This document shows, in pieces, positions 23,758 to 32,026 of a stretch of 36,806 nucleotides of DNA. The first letter of the stretch is position 1. Every line of letters begins with the position of its first letter. The notes beneath the pieces were generated by a model that was given only the letters and a program-made list of their open reading frames with translations, did not search any database and was not told where the DNA came from. The stretch covers positions 1 to 36,806 of the forward strand of contig PBYL01000213.1 in NCBI GenBank assembly GCA_002729595.1. Direction: 5' to 3'. The stretch comes from Thalassovita sp. (GTDB taxonomy: Bacteria > Bacteroidota > Bacteroidia > Cytophagales > Flammeovirgaceae). The translations under genes and the position numbers were made by a program.

Positions 23758-24567
23758 TTGACAAATAACTTCCTCATAAAGAAACCCGACAACCATTTTC
23801 TGGCTTCATTGGTAGAATACTATTTTTTTATTGATGTTCCGGTAAGTGAGGTAGATAAGCAAGGCGAATATATAATTCCTTTTCCGAGAATCACTTTTGG
23901 CTATTTCTTCGATCATCCCTTTTTGGTTACTAATCAAGTTTTAAACCAACAGGTTGAAGTTGATATGGTGATTTCTAAAATTACGTCTCATAAAATCACT
24001 GTAAAGCCAATTAGTGATTGCATTAAGATAATCGGCGCGCATGTAAAACCTTTTACACTGGCTTATCTCACAAATACTTCTTTGGCTGATTTACCTTGGT
24101 TAATAGATACCCAAGAACTATTTAAACAAAAAGCGGCTAGTTTTAAGCAAAAGATCAATGCTTGTAAAACCCCAGCGCAGATGTTTGCCGAAGTTGAAAA
24201 TATCTTTTTAGAGTCAGTATTGGTAAAAGATTTATCTCTAATTACCCAAGCTGTGGAGCTGGTAGAAAAGCATACGGGAGAAATTAAACTCGATGAGTTG
24301 GCAAACATTACAAGAGTTACTTCGCGCACTTTAAGAAATCAGTTTTACAAGCATATTGGTTGTGCCCCAAAAGAATATATAAAGCTGGTAAAGTTGTATC
24401 AGTCGGTGTATCAGATGCATCATTCAAACAATTCGCTTACTAGCATTGGCCACGATGCCAACTATTTCGATCAAGCACATTTTATCAAAACCATCAAACA
24501 CATTACTGGCAAATCTCCGGGAAAGCTCAGAAAAGAAATGTCTGCTTTCCGTTTTTTACAATTTTAG
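23758..24567 (+). CDS. AraC-family transcription regulator with TTG start
   Basis: A 269-aa regulator. The N-terminal domain (about 1-150) resembles the effector or DUF6597 domain of Bacteroidota AraC proteins (LVEYYFFIDVPV, ITFGYFFDHPF). The C-terminal HTH domain (about 170-260) has two helix-turn-helix units, the first around LANITRVTSRTLRNQFY and the second around SIGHDANYFDQAHFIKT, ending in TGKSPGKLRK. The frame has a stop at 23716-23718 and no ATG before TTG at 23758-23760, so TTG is the best start unless the protein is shorter. It precedes a small membrane protein gene by 72 bp, which may be its target. Confidence 0.85.
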   Translation: MTNNFLIKKPDNHFLASLVEYYFFIDVPVSEVDKQGEYIIPFPRITFGYFFDHPFLVTNQVLNQQVEVDMVISKITSHKITVKPISDCIKIIGAHVKPFTLAYLTNTSLADLPWLIDTQELFKQKAASFKQKINACKTPAQMFAEVENIFLESVLVKDLSLITQAVELVEKHTGEIKLDELANITRVTSRTLRNQFYKHIGCAPKEYIKLVKLYQSVYQMHHSNNSLTSIGHDANYFDQAHFIKTIKHITGKSPGKLRKEMSAFRFLQF

Positions 24568-24639
24568 GCTGTGGTAATAGCTGAAATTAGCCATGTCTGC
24601 TAAAGACATTTAATCAATTTCAGAAAATTATAGCCAACC

Positions 24640-25104
24640 ATGAAAAGAAAGAACTTAGTAAAAATCCATTTGTTAGCCACTACTATTGCGGTAATCACCA
24701 TTCTTACATTTTTTACTTCTTCTGTATTTGCTGAACTCAACGGAGATGAAACCATCTTCAAAACAGTAAAAACCAGTATCTTCTATGCGCTGCCATTACT
24801 CTTAATCGCCATGCCTACATTAGGAATTTCTGGCAATAAACTAGCGGGTAAATCAACCAACCAAGAAGTACTGAAAAAGCAAAAGAGAATGAAGCTAATC
24901 GTGTTTAATGGCATTGTCTTAATTTCGTTAGCATCATTCCTGTATTATCAGGCAAATTTTAAAGCTATAGATGCTGTCTTTTTGTATGCACAATTGGCTG
25001 AGTTTGCTTTCGGTATTGGCAATTTGGTATTAATCGGATTAAATATAAAAAGTGGCCTTGTACTCTCTGGAAGACTTAAAAAGCAAGCACAAGTGAAGGT
25101 TTAA
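24640..25104 (+). CDS. Four-helix membrane protein of unknown function
   Basis: A 154-aa protein with hydrophobic segments at about 10-30, 46-63, 86-103 and 118-140 and a basic C-terminus. The first segment ends in SSVFAELNGDE and could be read as a signal peptide, but the following helices make an integral membrane protein more likely. No catalytic or metal-binding motif is visible, and the family is not recognised with certainty. The position after an AraC regulator in the same direction is a common arrangement for a regulator and its single target, which is inference. Confidence 0.7.
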   Translation: MKRKNLVKIHLLATTIAVITILTFFTSSVFAELNGDETIFKTVKTSIFYALPLLLIAMPTLGISGNKLAGKSTNQEVLKKQKRMKLIVFNGIVLISLASFLYYQANFKAIDAVFLYAQLAEFAFGIGNLVLIGLNIKSGLVLSGRLKKQAQVKV

Positions 25105-25235
25105 AGATAGAAAACCAGTTCGATTTTTTGAGAGATTAAGAAAGAATGAATCTTTAATGAAATCGCCTGATTTGATGAGCTTTTTTGTAAACAAATTGCG
25201 CTGAGAAGTATTATATAATAAAAACTAAATAGCAC

Positions 25236-25652
25236 ATGAAATTTACAAGAAAAGCAAGTGCCAACTGGAAAGGCACTGGAAAAGAAGGTAAAGGAACTGT
25301 AAGTACAGAAAGTACTACGCTTAGCCAAACTCAAGTATCTTACAAAAGTAGATTTGAAGAAGGTACAGGTACAAACCCAGAAGAATTGGTCGCTGCGGCA
25401 CACTCAAGCTGTTTTACCATGCAACTGAGCTTTCTTTTAAACGAAGAAGGTTACACCGCAGATAATCTGGATACCGATGCCAAAATCACTTTTGAAGATG
25501 GAGCCATCACCAAAATTCATTTAGAATTGGAAGGACAGGTGCCAGAAATCGCAGAAGACGAATTCAAGAAAATAGCAGAAAAAGCAAAAGAGGTTTGCCC
25601 AATCTCTAAATTGTTAGATACTGAAATTACGCTTTCAGTAACACTTTTATAA
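25236..25652 (+). CDS. OsmC/Ohr-family peroxiredoxin
   Basis: A 138-aa cytoplasmic protein. The two catalytic Cys of the OsmC/Ohr family are present: C59 in AAAHSSCFTMQLSF and C121 in EVCPISKLL. Glu50 (NPEELVAAAH) is in the expected position near the first. The N-terminal KASANWKGTGKEGKGTVS strand region is OsmC-like rather than Ohr-like. The family reduces organic hydroperoxides with Cys chemistry, protecting against oxidative or osmotic stress. The gene is alone and ends in a good intrinsic terminator at 25681-25710. Confidence 0.92.
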   Translation: MKFTRKASANWKGTGKEGKGTVSTESTTLSQTQVSYKSRFEEGTGTNPEELVAAAHSSCFTMQLSFLLNEEGYTADNLDTDAKITFEDGAITKIHLELEGQVPEIAEDEFKKIAEKAKEVCPISKLLDTEITLSVTLL

Positions 25653-25680
25653 AAGAGAAAAAAGGAAATTACGATAATAG

Positions 25681-25710
25681 AAGTCTGGGTTAATCACTCA
25701 GACTTTTTTT
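25681..25710 (+). terminator. Intrinsic terminator of the OsmC gene
   Basis: AAGTCTG (25681-25687) pairs with CAGACTT (25699-25705), enclosing a short loop, and is followed by a run of T to 25710. Confidence 0.88.
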
Positions 25711-25811
25711 ATGCAATCAATTAGTCGCAAACGGGGAGTGCTTTTGTCGGAATTGGCTATGCACTTAAACTCATAATTCTTTTAACTTAGCCATATATAA
25801 ATGCTTAAATT

Positions 25812-26171
25812 ATGAAAGGGAATTATAAAGATGTGGATGAATATATAGCTACATTTTCTGAGCCGATTAAAGAAATTCTGGAAGAGATAAGGGCACATAT
25901 AAAAGATACAGCTCCGCAGGCAGAAGAAGTAATTAGTTATGATATGCCTGCTTATAAATACCATGGTCCTTTGGTGTATTTTGCCGGATATAAGAAACAC
26001 ATAGGTTTTTATCCCACACCTTCGGCGATTGCTCATTTTAAACCAGAAATAGAAAAAGCAAAATATAAATGGGCAAAAGGTTCGGTACAATTCCCACTAA
26101 GCGAGCCCATGCCAATGGAACTGATTAAAGAAATGGTACTTTTCAAACTTGCCGAAAACACCAAGAAGTGA
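25812..26171 (+). CDS. DUF1801 / YdhG-like protein
   Basis: A 119-aa cytoplasmic protein of the DUF1801 family. Recognisable segments are VDEYIATFSEPIKEILEEIR, APQAEEVISYDMPAY and HIGFYPTPSAIAHF, with the C-terminal KWAKGSVQFPLSEPMP. Members of this fold include YdhG (Fra), described as an iron chaperone with a frataxin-like shape, but most are uncharacterised, so an iron role here is only possible. It is transcribed alone. The start is the ATG at 25812; a family-like first residue run supports it. Confidence 0.85.
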   Translation: MKGNYKDVDEYIATFSEPIKEILEEIRAHIKDTAPQAEEVISYDMPAYKYHGPLVYFAGYKKHIGFYPTPSAIAHFKPEIEKAKYKWAKGSVQFPLSEPMPMELIKEMVLFKLAENTKK

Positions 26172-26361
26172 TAGGAGGCATTATTTACATGTTAATAAAT
26201 TTAATGGTTGTATAGCTGTAAGGCACGATGATCATATCCATCTTCAAGTGAAGTAAATGAAAATCTATTTCATTTAAGTGTGAAATCTACACATGATATT
26301 GCGATGAAATGAATTAACTTGCAGCCGAAAATTTACTTTACTACCAGACTTTTAACCCTAG

Positions 26362-27927
26362 ATGAAGAAGATAACTAAACTATCATTTATACTTATCTGC
26401 TGTTTAATTACAGTAATTACCACTACCGGCTTCGCACAAGCTCAAGCAGGCAAAATGTCTTACACGGTTTCATTTCCTGAACCAGCTAGCAATGGCTTGC
26501 ATGTAAAATTGCAAACTTCAGGTTGGCAGCAAGACACCCTCAATTTTAAAATGCCTAAATGGATGCCCGGTTATTATCAGATTATGGATTATGCTGATGA
26601 AATTGTAAGCATTTCGGCAGAAGATAGCAAAGGAAAAAAACTCACTTTAGATAAAATCAACAAGAACACTTGGCAAATTACTGGTGTAAAAAACAAAGCT
26701 TTTACGCTGAACTACGATATAAAAACTAGTAAGCAGTTTGTGGCAAATAGCTATGTAGATGCTGAGCATGCTTATTTAATTAATGCCAGTACTTTTTTCT
26801 ATGTGGATGGATTTATCAATATACCAGTAGCAATAAAGGTAGAAATGAATGAGGCGTGGAGTAAAATTGCAACAGGTTTAACTTTGGTAAAAGGAAAATC
26901 AAACGAGTTTACTGCACCAGATTTCGATATTTTATACGATTGCCCTATCCTTATTGGTAATTTGGAAGAGCTACCTTCTTTTGAAGTAGGAGGCAAATTA
27001 CACCGATTTGTTGGCTACAAATTAGGCGACTTTGACCACGAAGGTTTTATGCAAAAATTAAAACTAATGGTAGAATCTGCTGTGGCGATTATTGGCGATA
27101 TTCCTTATAAAGAATACACTTTTATTGGAATTGGTCCGGGTAGAGGAGGCATTGAGCATTTAAATAATACTACAGTAAGTTTCGATGGAAACAGACTTAA
27201 TTCAGATGCTGCTATGAATGGCGTACTCAACTTTTTAGCCCACGAATACTTCCATCATTATAATGTAAAACGCATCAGACCTTTTGAGTTAGGGCCTTTC
27301 GATTACGACCAAGGGAGCAAAACCAACTTGCTTTGGGTGAGCGAAGGATTATCAGTTTACTATGAATACTTGGTGATTAAAAGAGCTGGCTTGGCAAGTG
27401 TAGAAACCCTGTTCGAAGATTTTGAAAACAACATCAATGTAGTTGAAAACAATCCGGGTAAAAACTATCAGTCATTGGTAGAGGCAAGTTACAATACTTG
27501 GAAAGATGGTCCATTTGGCACACAAAGAGAAGAAAAGGGTAAAACCATTTCTTATTACCAGAAAGGACCAGTTGTGGGTTTGCTGTTAGATTTTGCTATT
27601 CGCAATGCTACCAAAAATGAGAAATCTTTAGATGATGTGATGCAGCATGTGTATTACAGGTATTATAAAGAGTTAGGCAGAGGTTTTACAGATGCTGAGT
27701 TTGAGCAAACTTGCGAAACTGTAGCAAATGCATTGCTTACCGAAATATTCCAATATATATACACTACCAAACCCTTGGATTACGACAAATATCTGGAAAT
27801 GGGTGGATTAAAGTTGGAAGTGAATCCTGCTGAAAGTGACCCAGAAAAAAAGGTGTATAAGCTCAAGCAAATAGAAAATCCTACAGAATTGCAAAAGGAA
27901 ATCTTTCAATCTTGGATTGGAGAATGA
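26362..27927 (+). CDS. M61 family glycyl aminopeptidase, PDZ domain absent or reduced
   Basis: A 521-aa secreted metallopeptidase. A signal peptide of about 27 residues (GFAQAQAG) is followed by the M61 N-terminal beta-sandwich (about 31-205). The catalytic domain carries zinc ligands H294 and H298 in HEYFHH, catalytic E295 and the third ligand E328 in VSEGLSVYYE. Typical M61 members are near 600 residues and end in a PDZ domain. Here about 50 residues follow the helical bundle, too few for a PDZ domain, so that part appears missing. The protein probably trims N-terminal Gly or Ala residues from peptides in the periplasm. A perfect 14-bp inverted repeat follows the stop. Confidence 0.88.
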   Translation: MKKITKLSFILICCLITVITTTGFAQAQAGKMSYTVSFPEPASNGLHVKLQTSGWQQDTLNFKMPKWMPGYYQIMDYADEIVSISAEDSKGKKLTLDKINKNTWQITGVKNKAFTLNYDIKTSKQFVANSYVDAEHAYLINASTFFYVDGFINIPVAIKVEMNEAWSKIATGLTLVKGKSNEFTAPDFDILYDCPILIGNLEELPSFEVGGKLHRFVGYKLGDFDHEGFMQKLKLMVESAVAIIGDIPYKEYTFIGIGPGRGGIEHLNNTTVSFDGNRLNSDAAMNGVLNFLAHEYFHHYNVKRIRPFELGPFDYDQGSKTNLLWVSEGLSVYYEYLVIKRAGLASVETLFEDFENNINVVENNPGKNYQSLVEASYNTWKDGPFGTQREEKGKTISYYQKGPVVGLLLDFAIRNATKNEKSLDDVMQHVYYRYYKELGRGFTDAEFEQTCETVANALLTEIFQYIYTTKPLDYDKYLEMGGLKLEVNPAESDPEKKVYKLKQIENPTELQKEIFQSWIGE

Positions 27928-27955
27928 TTATCTGAGCAGTATTGAATAAAATAAT

Positions 27956-27995
27956 GGATTGATTATTAACTTCGCTTGTGTTTAATAATCAATCC
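27956..27995. terminator. Perfect 14-bp inverted repeat after the M61 gene
   Basis: GGATTGATTATTAA (27956-27969) and TTAATAATCAATCC (27982-27995) enclose a 12-nt loop, 29 bp after the stop. No T-run follows, so it may act as an RNA stabiliser or terminator of the M61 transcript. Confidence 0.55.
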
Positions 27996-28029
27996 TAACT
28001 CATATACATGAGAGCAATTTTTTAAGCTC

Positions 28030-28347
28030 ATGGAAAAAATCGTATTTATTGGCTATAAACCATTCACCGGCAAAGAGGCAGAACTTGCAGCATTACTCGA
28101 AATTCACTGGCAAACACTCAAAATAGAAAGTTTGGTAACCGATAGGCGACCAATTATTGTAAAGGCAGAAGACGAAACTGTGATTGAGGTTTTCGGTTGG
28201 AAATCTAAAGAAGCAATGGATTTGGCACATTCTAATAAAATTGTATTAGATATGTGGAATGAGTTTTCTAAGGTGTGTGAATATGTGCCTGTAGGTGAGC
28301 TCACCGAGATGAAAGAATTGTTTTCTGAGTTTAAGCCACTCAATTAG
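28030..28347 (+). CDS. Small ABM-like (dimeric alpha-beta barrel) protein
   Basis: A 105-aa cytoplasmic protein. The pattern FIGYKPFTGKEAELAALLEIHWQTLK, then PIIVKAEDETVIEVFGWKSKEAMD and a closing helix resembles antibiotic-biosynthesis-monooxygenase or YCII-like dimeric alpha-beta barrels. Residues that would define a catalytic site are not obvious. It sits alone between the M61 peptidase and a convergent membrane protein gene. I cannot assign a reaction. Confidence 0.6.
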   Translation: MEKIVFIGYKPFTGKEAELAALLEIHWQTLKIESLVTDRRPIIVKAEDETVIEVFGWKSKEAMDLAHSNKIVLDMWNEFSKVCEYVPVGELTEMKELFSEFKPLN

Positions 28348-28400
28348 TTCTAAGAGCTATTTTATTGAAATGTAATGGTACTGATGTATTTGAATATCTT

Positions 28401-28976
28401 TTAGTTTGATATTCTATACCAATTGGGTGCTAACTTATAATTTGTGCCTTCTGCATTATCATTATTTATTTTTGATTCAAACTCCTGTATTTTGTCATAA
28501 TTATTTGTGTAGACAAAGGCAGAGTAATGATCTAAGATACCTCTATCAATAAAAAAAAGTATCGTATACCCGCTTCCGTAATCATCTATTATTATATCAT
28601 TACCTCCATTTGAAATTGGTAGAAAGTAATCTAAATGAACTATGTTCTCTTTGTATTCTCCTTTTAATACTCGATCGACAATTTCTTGCCTTTCATTTTT
28701 GTAAAACCTCCAATCAAATTTTTCGATGAACCTTTCTCCAAAAAACAATGATGCAGAACCCAATAAAATCGAAAAAATTAATCCTACTAATTGAAAAGTA
28801 GAACGCACTATTTTAAGAGCTTTAACCAGAGTAATTGTCATTATTAAAGCCATTAGTATGTAAATACTAATCAGCAGCATTCCGACAGGACCAGATGTAT
28901 AATAGTAAAAAATGGGTGCTTGAAGTATAGCTAAAATGCAGAGGGTGAATGTTAAAATATTATTTGTTTTTAGCAT
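28401..28976 (-). CDS. Membrane protein of unknown function
   Basis: A 191-aa protein with three or four hydrophobic helices in the first 80 residues (about 8-25, 30-52 and 60-78). A soluble C-terminal domain of about 110 residues starts near ERFIEKFDWRFYKNER. The soluble part has a beta-rich pattern (YGSGYTILFFIDRGILDHYSAF) and no Cys pair. I do not recognise a family. It is divergent from the TetR gene by 101 bp and convergent with the small ABM-like gene; neither suggests a function. Confidence 0.65.
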   Translation of the reverse strand: MLKTNNILTFTLCILAILQAPIFYYYTSGPVGMLLISIYILMALIMTITLVKALKIVRSTFQLVGLIFSILLGSASLFFGERFIEKFDWRFYKNERQEIVDRVLKGEYKENIVHLDYFLPISNGGNDIIIDDYGSGYTILFFIDRGILDHYSAFVYTNNYDKIQEFESKINNDNAEGTNYKLAPNWYRISN

Positions 28977-29040
28977 AGTTGATGTAAAAATTCAAATTAA
29001 TATATGAGTAAACGAATATTTATCTTAAAAACTCATTGTA

Positions 29041-29062
29041 AAACATACTAGTTGGAATGTTT
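29041..29062. promoter_or_regulatory. Operator 1 of the TetR regulator
   Basis: The half-site AAACATAC (29041-29048) pairs with GAATGTTT (29055-29062) around TAGTTG, a near-palindrome. A nearly identical site lies at 29692-29713. It is followed by TATATTTG (29066-29073, an exact -7 type box) only 4 bp before the ATG at 29078, so bound regulator would block its own promoter. Confidence 0.75.
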
Positions 29063-29077
29063 TTATATATTTGCTTT

Positions 29078-29677
29078 ATGAAACAAGAAATTAAATCGGA
29101 ACTTACACAGCAGTTGATTATCGACAAGGCATTTAACTTGTTTTATAAGAATGGTTTTAAATCGACCAGCATAGATAAAATAATGCTTGCGACCAAGCTC
29201 TCTAAGGGTGCATTTTATCATCATTTTAAAAATAAGCAAGATATAGGTTTAGCAGTAATTAGCCAGCGGGTGCAAACCAGAATTTTAAATGGAATGATCA
29301 AACCTCTGGATTCAAACCAAGAACCGATTGAGTTACTCAAGCATGTTTTCACTTCTAAAATCAGGTCGTTTTCGATGGAAGAAAAACAAGCCGGTTGCCC
29401 AGCAAATAACCTCATCAACGAAATTGGAGATAGTGAATTAGGCTACCAACTTGCTCTTCGAAAAATTATAGACGATTGGAAACAAGCTATTATAAAAGTA
29501 ATTGAAAATGGAAAAAGTACAGGTAGCATTAAACCCGAAGTAGATAGCGCTGCTGTAGCCATTTACCTGATTAGTGCTTTTGAAGGAATTCGGGGAATTA
29601 GAAAGCTTTATCAAGACGATCAGATATTGGAAGAATATCTTTTAGGAGTAGAAAATTATCTCAACCAACTTAAATAA
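29078..29677 (+). CDS. TetR-family transcription regulator
   Basis: A 199-aa regulator. The N-terminal HTH domain (about 12-58) has the TetR pattern: AFNLFYKNGFKSTSIDKIM, then ATKLSKGAFYHHFKNKQDI. The C-terminal ligand domain ends in YLISAFEGIRGIRKLYQDD and includes a CP pair in EEKQAGCPANNLINE, seen in NemR/AcrR-like regulators that sense reactive compounds. The open frame starts at 29057, but that would put the start inside the operator; the ATG at 29078 gives MKQEIKSEL and is preferred. The two operators at its own promoter and before the next gene indicate autoregulation and joint control of the haloacid-dehalogenase-like gene. Confidence 0.9.
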   Translation: MKQEIKSELTQQLIIDKAFNLFYKNGFKSTSIDKIMLATKLSKGAFYHHFKNKQDIGLAVISQRVQTRILNGMIKPLDSNQEPIELLKHVFTSKIRSFSMEEKQAGCPANNLINEIGDSELGYQLALRKIIDDWKQAIIKVIENGKSTGSIKPEVDSAAVAIYLISAFEGIRGIRKLYQDDQILEEYLLGVENYLNQLK

Positions 29678-29691
29678 ATTTTTTTGCTTAA

Positions 29692-29713
29692 AAACATACC
29701 AACTAGAATGTTT
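29692..29713. promoter_or_regulatory. Operator 2 before the haloacid-dehalogenase-like gene
   Basis: AAACATAC (29692-29699) and GAATGTTT (29706-29713) flank CAACTA. It matches operator 1 at 18 of 22 positions, the differences being confined to the central six bases, and lies 18 bp before the target ATG. Its 15-bp position after the TetR stop shows that the downstream gene has its own regulated start. Confidence 0.75.
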
Positions 29714-29731
29714 TATTAGAATTTTAACCAG

Positions 29732-30541
29732 ATGAAAAAAGAACAAAACGCAAGAAGAAATTTTGTAAGAAAAAGCTTAGCACTTGGCAGTACAGGACTA
29801 TTATCAACTACATTATTAAAAGCTGAAAATTTTGAAACCATGGAAAAACCAATTGCCGACACCAGTATAAGACCCAAAGTATTGTTTTTTGATGTGAATG
29901 AAACCTTGCTAGATTTAGCGCCATTGAAAGCCAGTGTAAATCAGATTTTGCAAGGTAACAAAGAGCTTCTGCAACTTTGGTTTACTACCATGCTGCAATA
30001 TTCATTGGTAAATACAGTGGCCAATAAATACAACAACTTTGGTGAGATTGGGGCAGCAGCTTTAATGATGATCGCCAAGAATAATGGAAAAGAAATTACA
30101 GAAGAGGAAGCAAAAAAGGCCATTGCACCGATTAGATCATTACCACCACATCCAGAAGTAAAGGCCGCACTACAATTATTAAAACAACAAGGTTTCACTT
30201 TAGTCTCGCTTACAAATTCACCACCTCAGGTTGTGAAAGCGCAATTTACCAATGCGGGTATTATCGATTTGTTTGATGAAATGCTCACTGTAGAAGAGAT
30301 TGGCAAATACAAACCGCATGCAGATACATACAACTGGGCAACGCGAAAATTAGGTGTGCTTCCAGAAGAGAGTATGCTCATTGCCGCACATGGTTGGGAT
30401 GTGGCAGGAGCAGCTTGGGCAGGTTGGCGAACTGCTTTTATCAGCAGACCGGGACAGCAATTATATCCATTGGCACCAAGACCAGAGCTAGTGGAAGACG
30501 ATTTGTCGACTATCGCCAAAAAGCTAATTGCTTTGGTGTAA
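29732..30541 (+). CDS. Haloacid-dehalogenase type II-like protein with Tat signal
   Basis: A 269-aa protein. Residues 1-32 form a Tat signal (RRNFVRKS at 8-15, then a hydrophobic stretch). The HAD domain begins at about 48 with nucleophile D54 in FFDVNETLLDL. The DVNETL variant, the SLTNSP motif II, GKYKPHADTY with the motif III Lys, and AAHGWDVAGAAWAGWRTAF match L-2-haloacid dehalogenase type II, which hydrolyses 2-haloalkanoates to hydroxyacids through an aspartyl ester. Members are usually cytoplasmic, so export is unusual. The gene follows the TetR gene and has the same operator, so it is the likely regulated target. The substrate is inferred only from family. Confidence 0.87.
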   Translation: MKKEQNARRNFVRKSLALGSTGLLSTTLLKAENFETMEKPIADTSIRPKVLFFDVNETLLDLAPLKASVNQILQGNKELLQLWFTTMLQYSLVNTVANKYNNFGEIGAAALMMIAKNNGKEITEEEAKKAIAPIRSLPPHPEVKAALQLLKQQGFTLVSLTNSPPQVVKAQFTNAGIIDLFDEMLTVEEIGKYKPHADTYNWATRKLGVLPEESMLIAAHGWDVAGAAWAGWRTAFISRPGQQLYPLAPRPELVEDDLSTIAKKLIALV

Positions 30542-30574
30542 TAACATAATTAATACGGCTAGTACTTCTCATAT

Positions 30575-30607
30575 AAAAAGTCAGTAATTTTAATTGCTGG
30601 CTTTTTT
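30575..30607 (+). terminator. Intrinsic terminator after the haloacid-dehalogenase-like gene
   Basis: AAAAAGTCAGTAATT (30575-30589) pairs with AATTGCTGGCTTTTT (30592-30606); the two imperfect positions are G-U pairs on the plus strand. A run of T ends the stem. Confidence 0.85.
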
Positions 30608-30635
30608 AGTTTTATATCATCAGAAATCTAAAAAT

Positions 30636-31151
30636 ATGGAAAATGAAAATACTACAATCAGTTTGAGGGCTGCGAATATGAAAGATCTCGAATTGCTTAA
30701 GCACTGGGATAGTCAGCAACATGTAATAGATGCAGACCCAAATGATGAGTGGGAGTGGGAGACTGAATTACAAAGATATCCACCTTGGCGAGAGCAGCTA
30801 ATTGCAGAGCTAAATGGTAAACCTATTGGCTTTGTACAGATTATAGACCCAGAAAAAGAAGACTCACATTACTGGGGCGAAATAGCGCCAAACCTGCGAG
30901 CAATCGATATTTGGATAGGTGAAAAAGAAAATATAGGAAAAGGCTATGGCACAGAAATAATGCGACAAGCCATCGCCAAATGTTTCGAAAATCCATCAGT
31001 TACAGCGATACTTATAGACCCTTTAGAAAGCAATTCAAGGGCGATTCGCTTCTATGAAAAAATGGGATTTAAATTTTTAGAACATCGCACATTCGGCGAA
31101 GACAAGTGTGCTGTTTACATGCTAAATCGATATAATTGGGAATCTGATTAG
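30636..31151 (+). CDS. GNAT acetyltransferase, AAC(6')-like
   Basis: A 171-aa GNAT enzyme from the ATG at 30636; the open frame begins at 30594, but those 14 residues lie in the terminator of the previous gene. The acetyl-CoA loop is ENIGKGYGTE. The following VTAILIDPLESNSRAIRFYE and KMGFKFLEHRTF resemble the AAC(6')-Ib family of aminoglycoside 6'-acetyltransferases (IDPxxxNxRAIRxYExxGF). Chromosomal relatives often have other substrates, so resistance is possible but not shown. It stands alone between the HAD gene and the sigma factor. Confidence 0.85.
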   Translation: MENENTTISLRAANMKDLELLKHWDSQQHVIDADPNDEWEWETELQRYPPWREQLIAELNGKPIGFVQIIDPEKEDSHYWGEIAPNLRAIDIWIGEKENIGKGYGTEIMRQAIAKCFENPSVTAILIDPLESNSRAIRFYEKMGFKFLEHRTFGEDKCAVYMLNRYNWESD

Positions 31152-31347
31152 AGTGAAATGTTGGAAAAATGTAAAAACAAAACTATTTTAGAATCCGATA
31201 CTAAGATTACCAATCAGAATTTCAAAAGTCTTTATTCAATCATTGCTTTTTCAGCTTAAAAATTCAATCAGCAATTTTAACATCCAGTATACGGGTTTTT
31301 AATGTATTGAATAATTTCTAAATTGTATTGTCCTTATATCATAACAA

Positions 31348-31929
31348 ATGCAGACCTTAAACAACAAAGATATTGCTATCCGAATTAAAGAGGGTGACTT
31401 TGCTGCACTTGAAAAACTTTATCAAAACAATTGGATAAGGCTGGTCAACTTTTCTTTTGGTATGCTTAAATCAAAAGAAGATGCAGAAGAAGCCGTGCAA
31501 GATATTTTTGTGAGACTTTGGGAAAACAGACAGAAAATTAATCCGGAAATGCCTATACATGGATTTTTGTTTGTGGTTGCCAAAAGGGTGGTTTTAAATA
31601 AGCTGAGAACAAAAGCCAAAGAGCTGCAAATGGTAGATATACATGAGAATGATGCTTGGCGAAATTGTTTGGCAGAAGACCAATTGATTTATAGTGAGCT
31701 TACCCAGATTTCTGAGCATGCCATTGCGAAACTTCCACCAAAAAGAAAAGAGATTTTTTTACTCAGAAAAAACCAAGGATTCACCAACAAAGAAATTGCT
31801 AACCATTTAAATGTTTCAACGCAATATGTTGAGAAGCAAATGGCTTTGGCACTGAGTACGATTAGGGCATACCTACAGGCACATACAGATATTATTCTCC
31901 CACTAATTCTGCTTTTTATTAACCTCTAA
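31348..31929 (+). CDS. ECF sigma factor, FecI/Bacteroidota SusC-linked type
   Basis: A 193-aa sigma-70 ECF protein. Region 2 (about 24-85) includes LVNFSFGMLKSKEDAEEAVQDIFVRLWENR. Region 4 (about 125-180) shows LPPKRKEIFLLRKNQGFTNKEIANHLNVSTQYVEKQM, the DNA-recognition HTH. The C-terminus is slightly longer and hydrophobic (DIILPLILLFINL). Such sigma factors are held by a FecR anti-sigma and released when a SusC/FecA-type receptor with an STN domain binds its ligand. The order here, sigma then FecR then SusC then SusD, supports that path. Confidence 0.92.
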   Translation: MQTLNNKDIAIRIKEGDFAALEKLYQNNWIRLVNFSFGMLKSKEDAEEAVQDIFVRLWENRQKINPEMPIHGFLFVVAKRVVLNKLRTKAKELQMVDIHENDAWRNCLAEDQLIYSELTQISEHAIAKLPPKRKEIFLLRKNQGFTNKEIANHLNVSTQYVEKQMALALSTIRAYLQAHTDIILPLILLFINL

Positions 31930-32026
31930 AAATTTTTTTCAAAAAAATTACAATCGGAGGTTGGGTGCGCTTCCAATTCCTGTGTATTTATTAATACAAG
32001 CAATAAGTATTACAGTAAATAGGAAA

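Noticed and set aside
28392..28414. 7-bp hairpin GAATATC / GATATTC between convergent genes as a terminator.
   Set aside because: It overlaps the stop codon of the minus-strand gene, has a weak AT-rich stem and no T-run.
30636..31151. Acquired aminoglycoside-resistance gene.
   Set aside because: The similarity to AAC(6')-Ib is limited to general motifs, base composition matches the neighbours, and no integron or mobile element is present.
31961..32026. TTG-initiated N-terminal extension of the FecR protein.
   Set aside because: Residues 1-22 are hydrophobic and unlike FecR N-termini, and the ATG at 32027 fits the family start (MDARIANLLKKYF).
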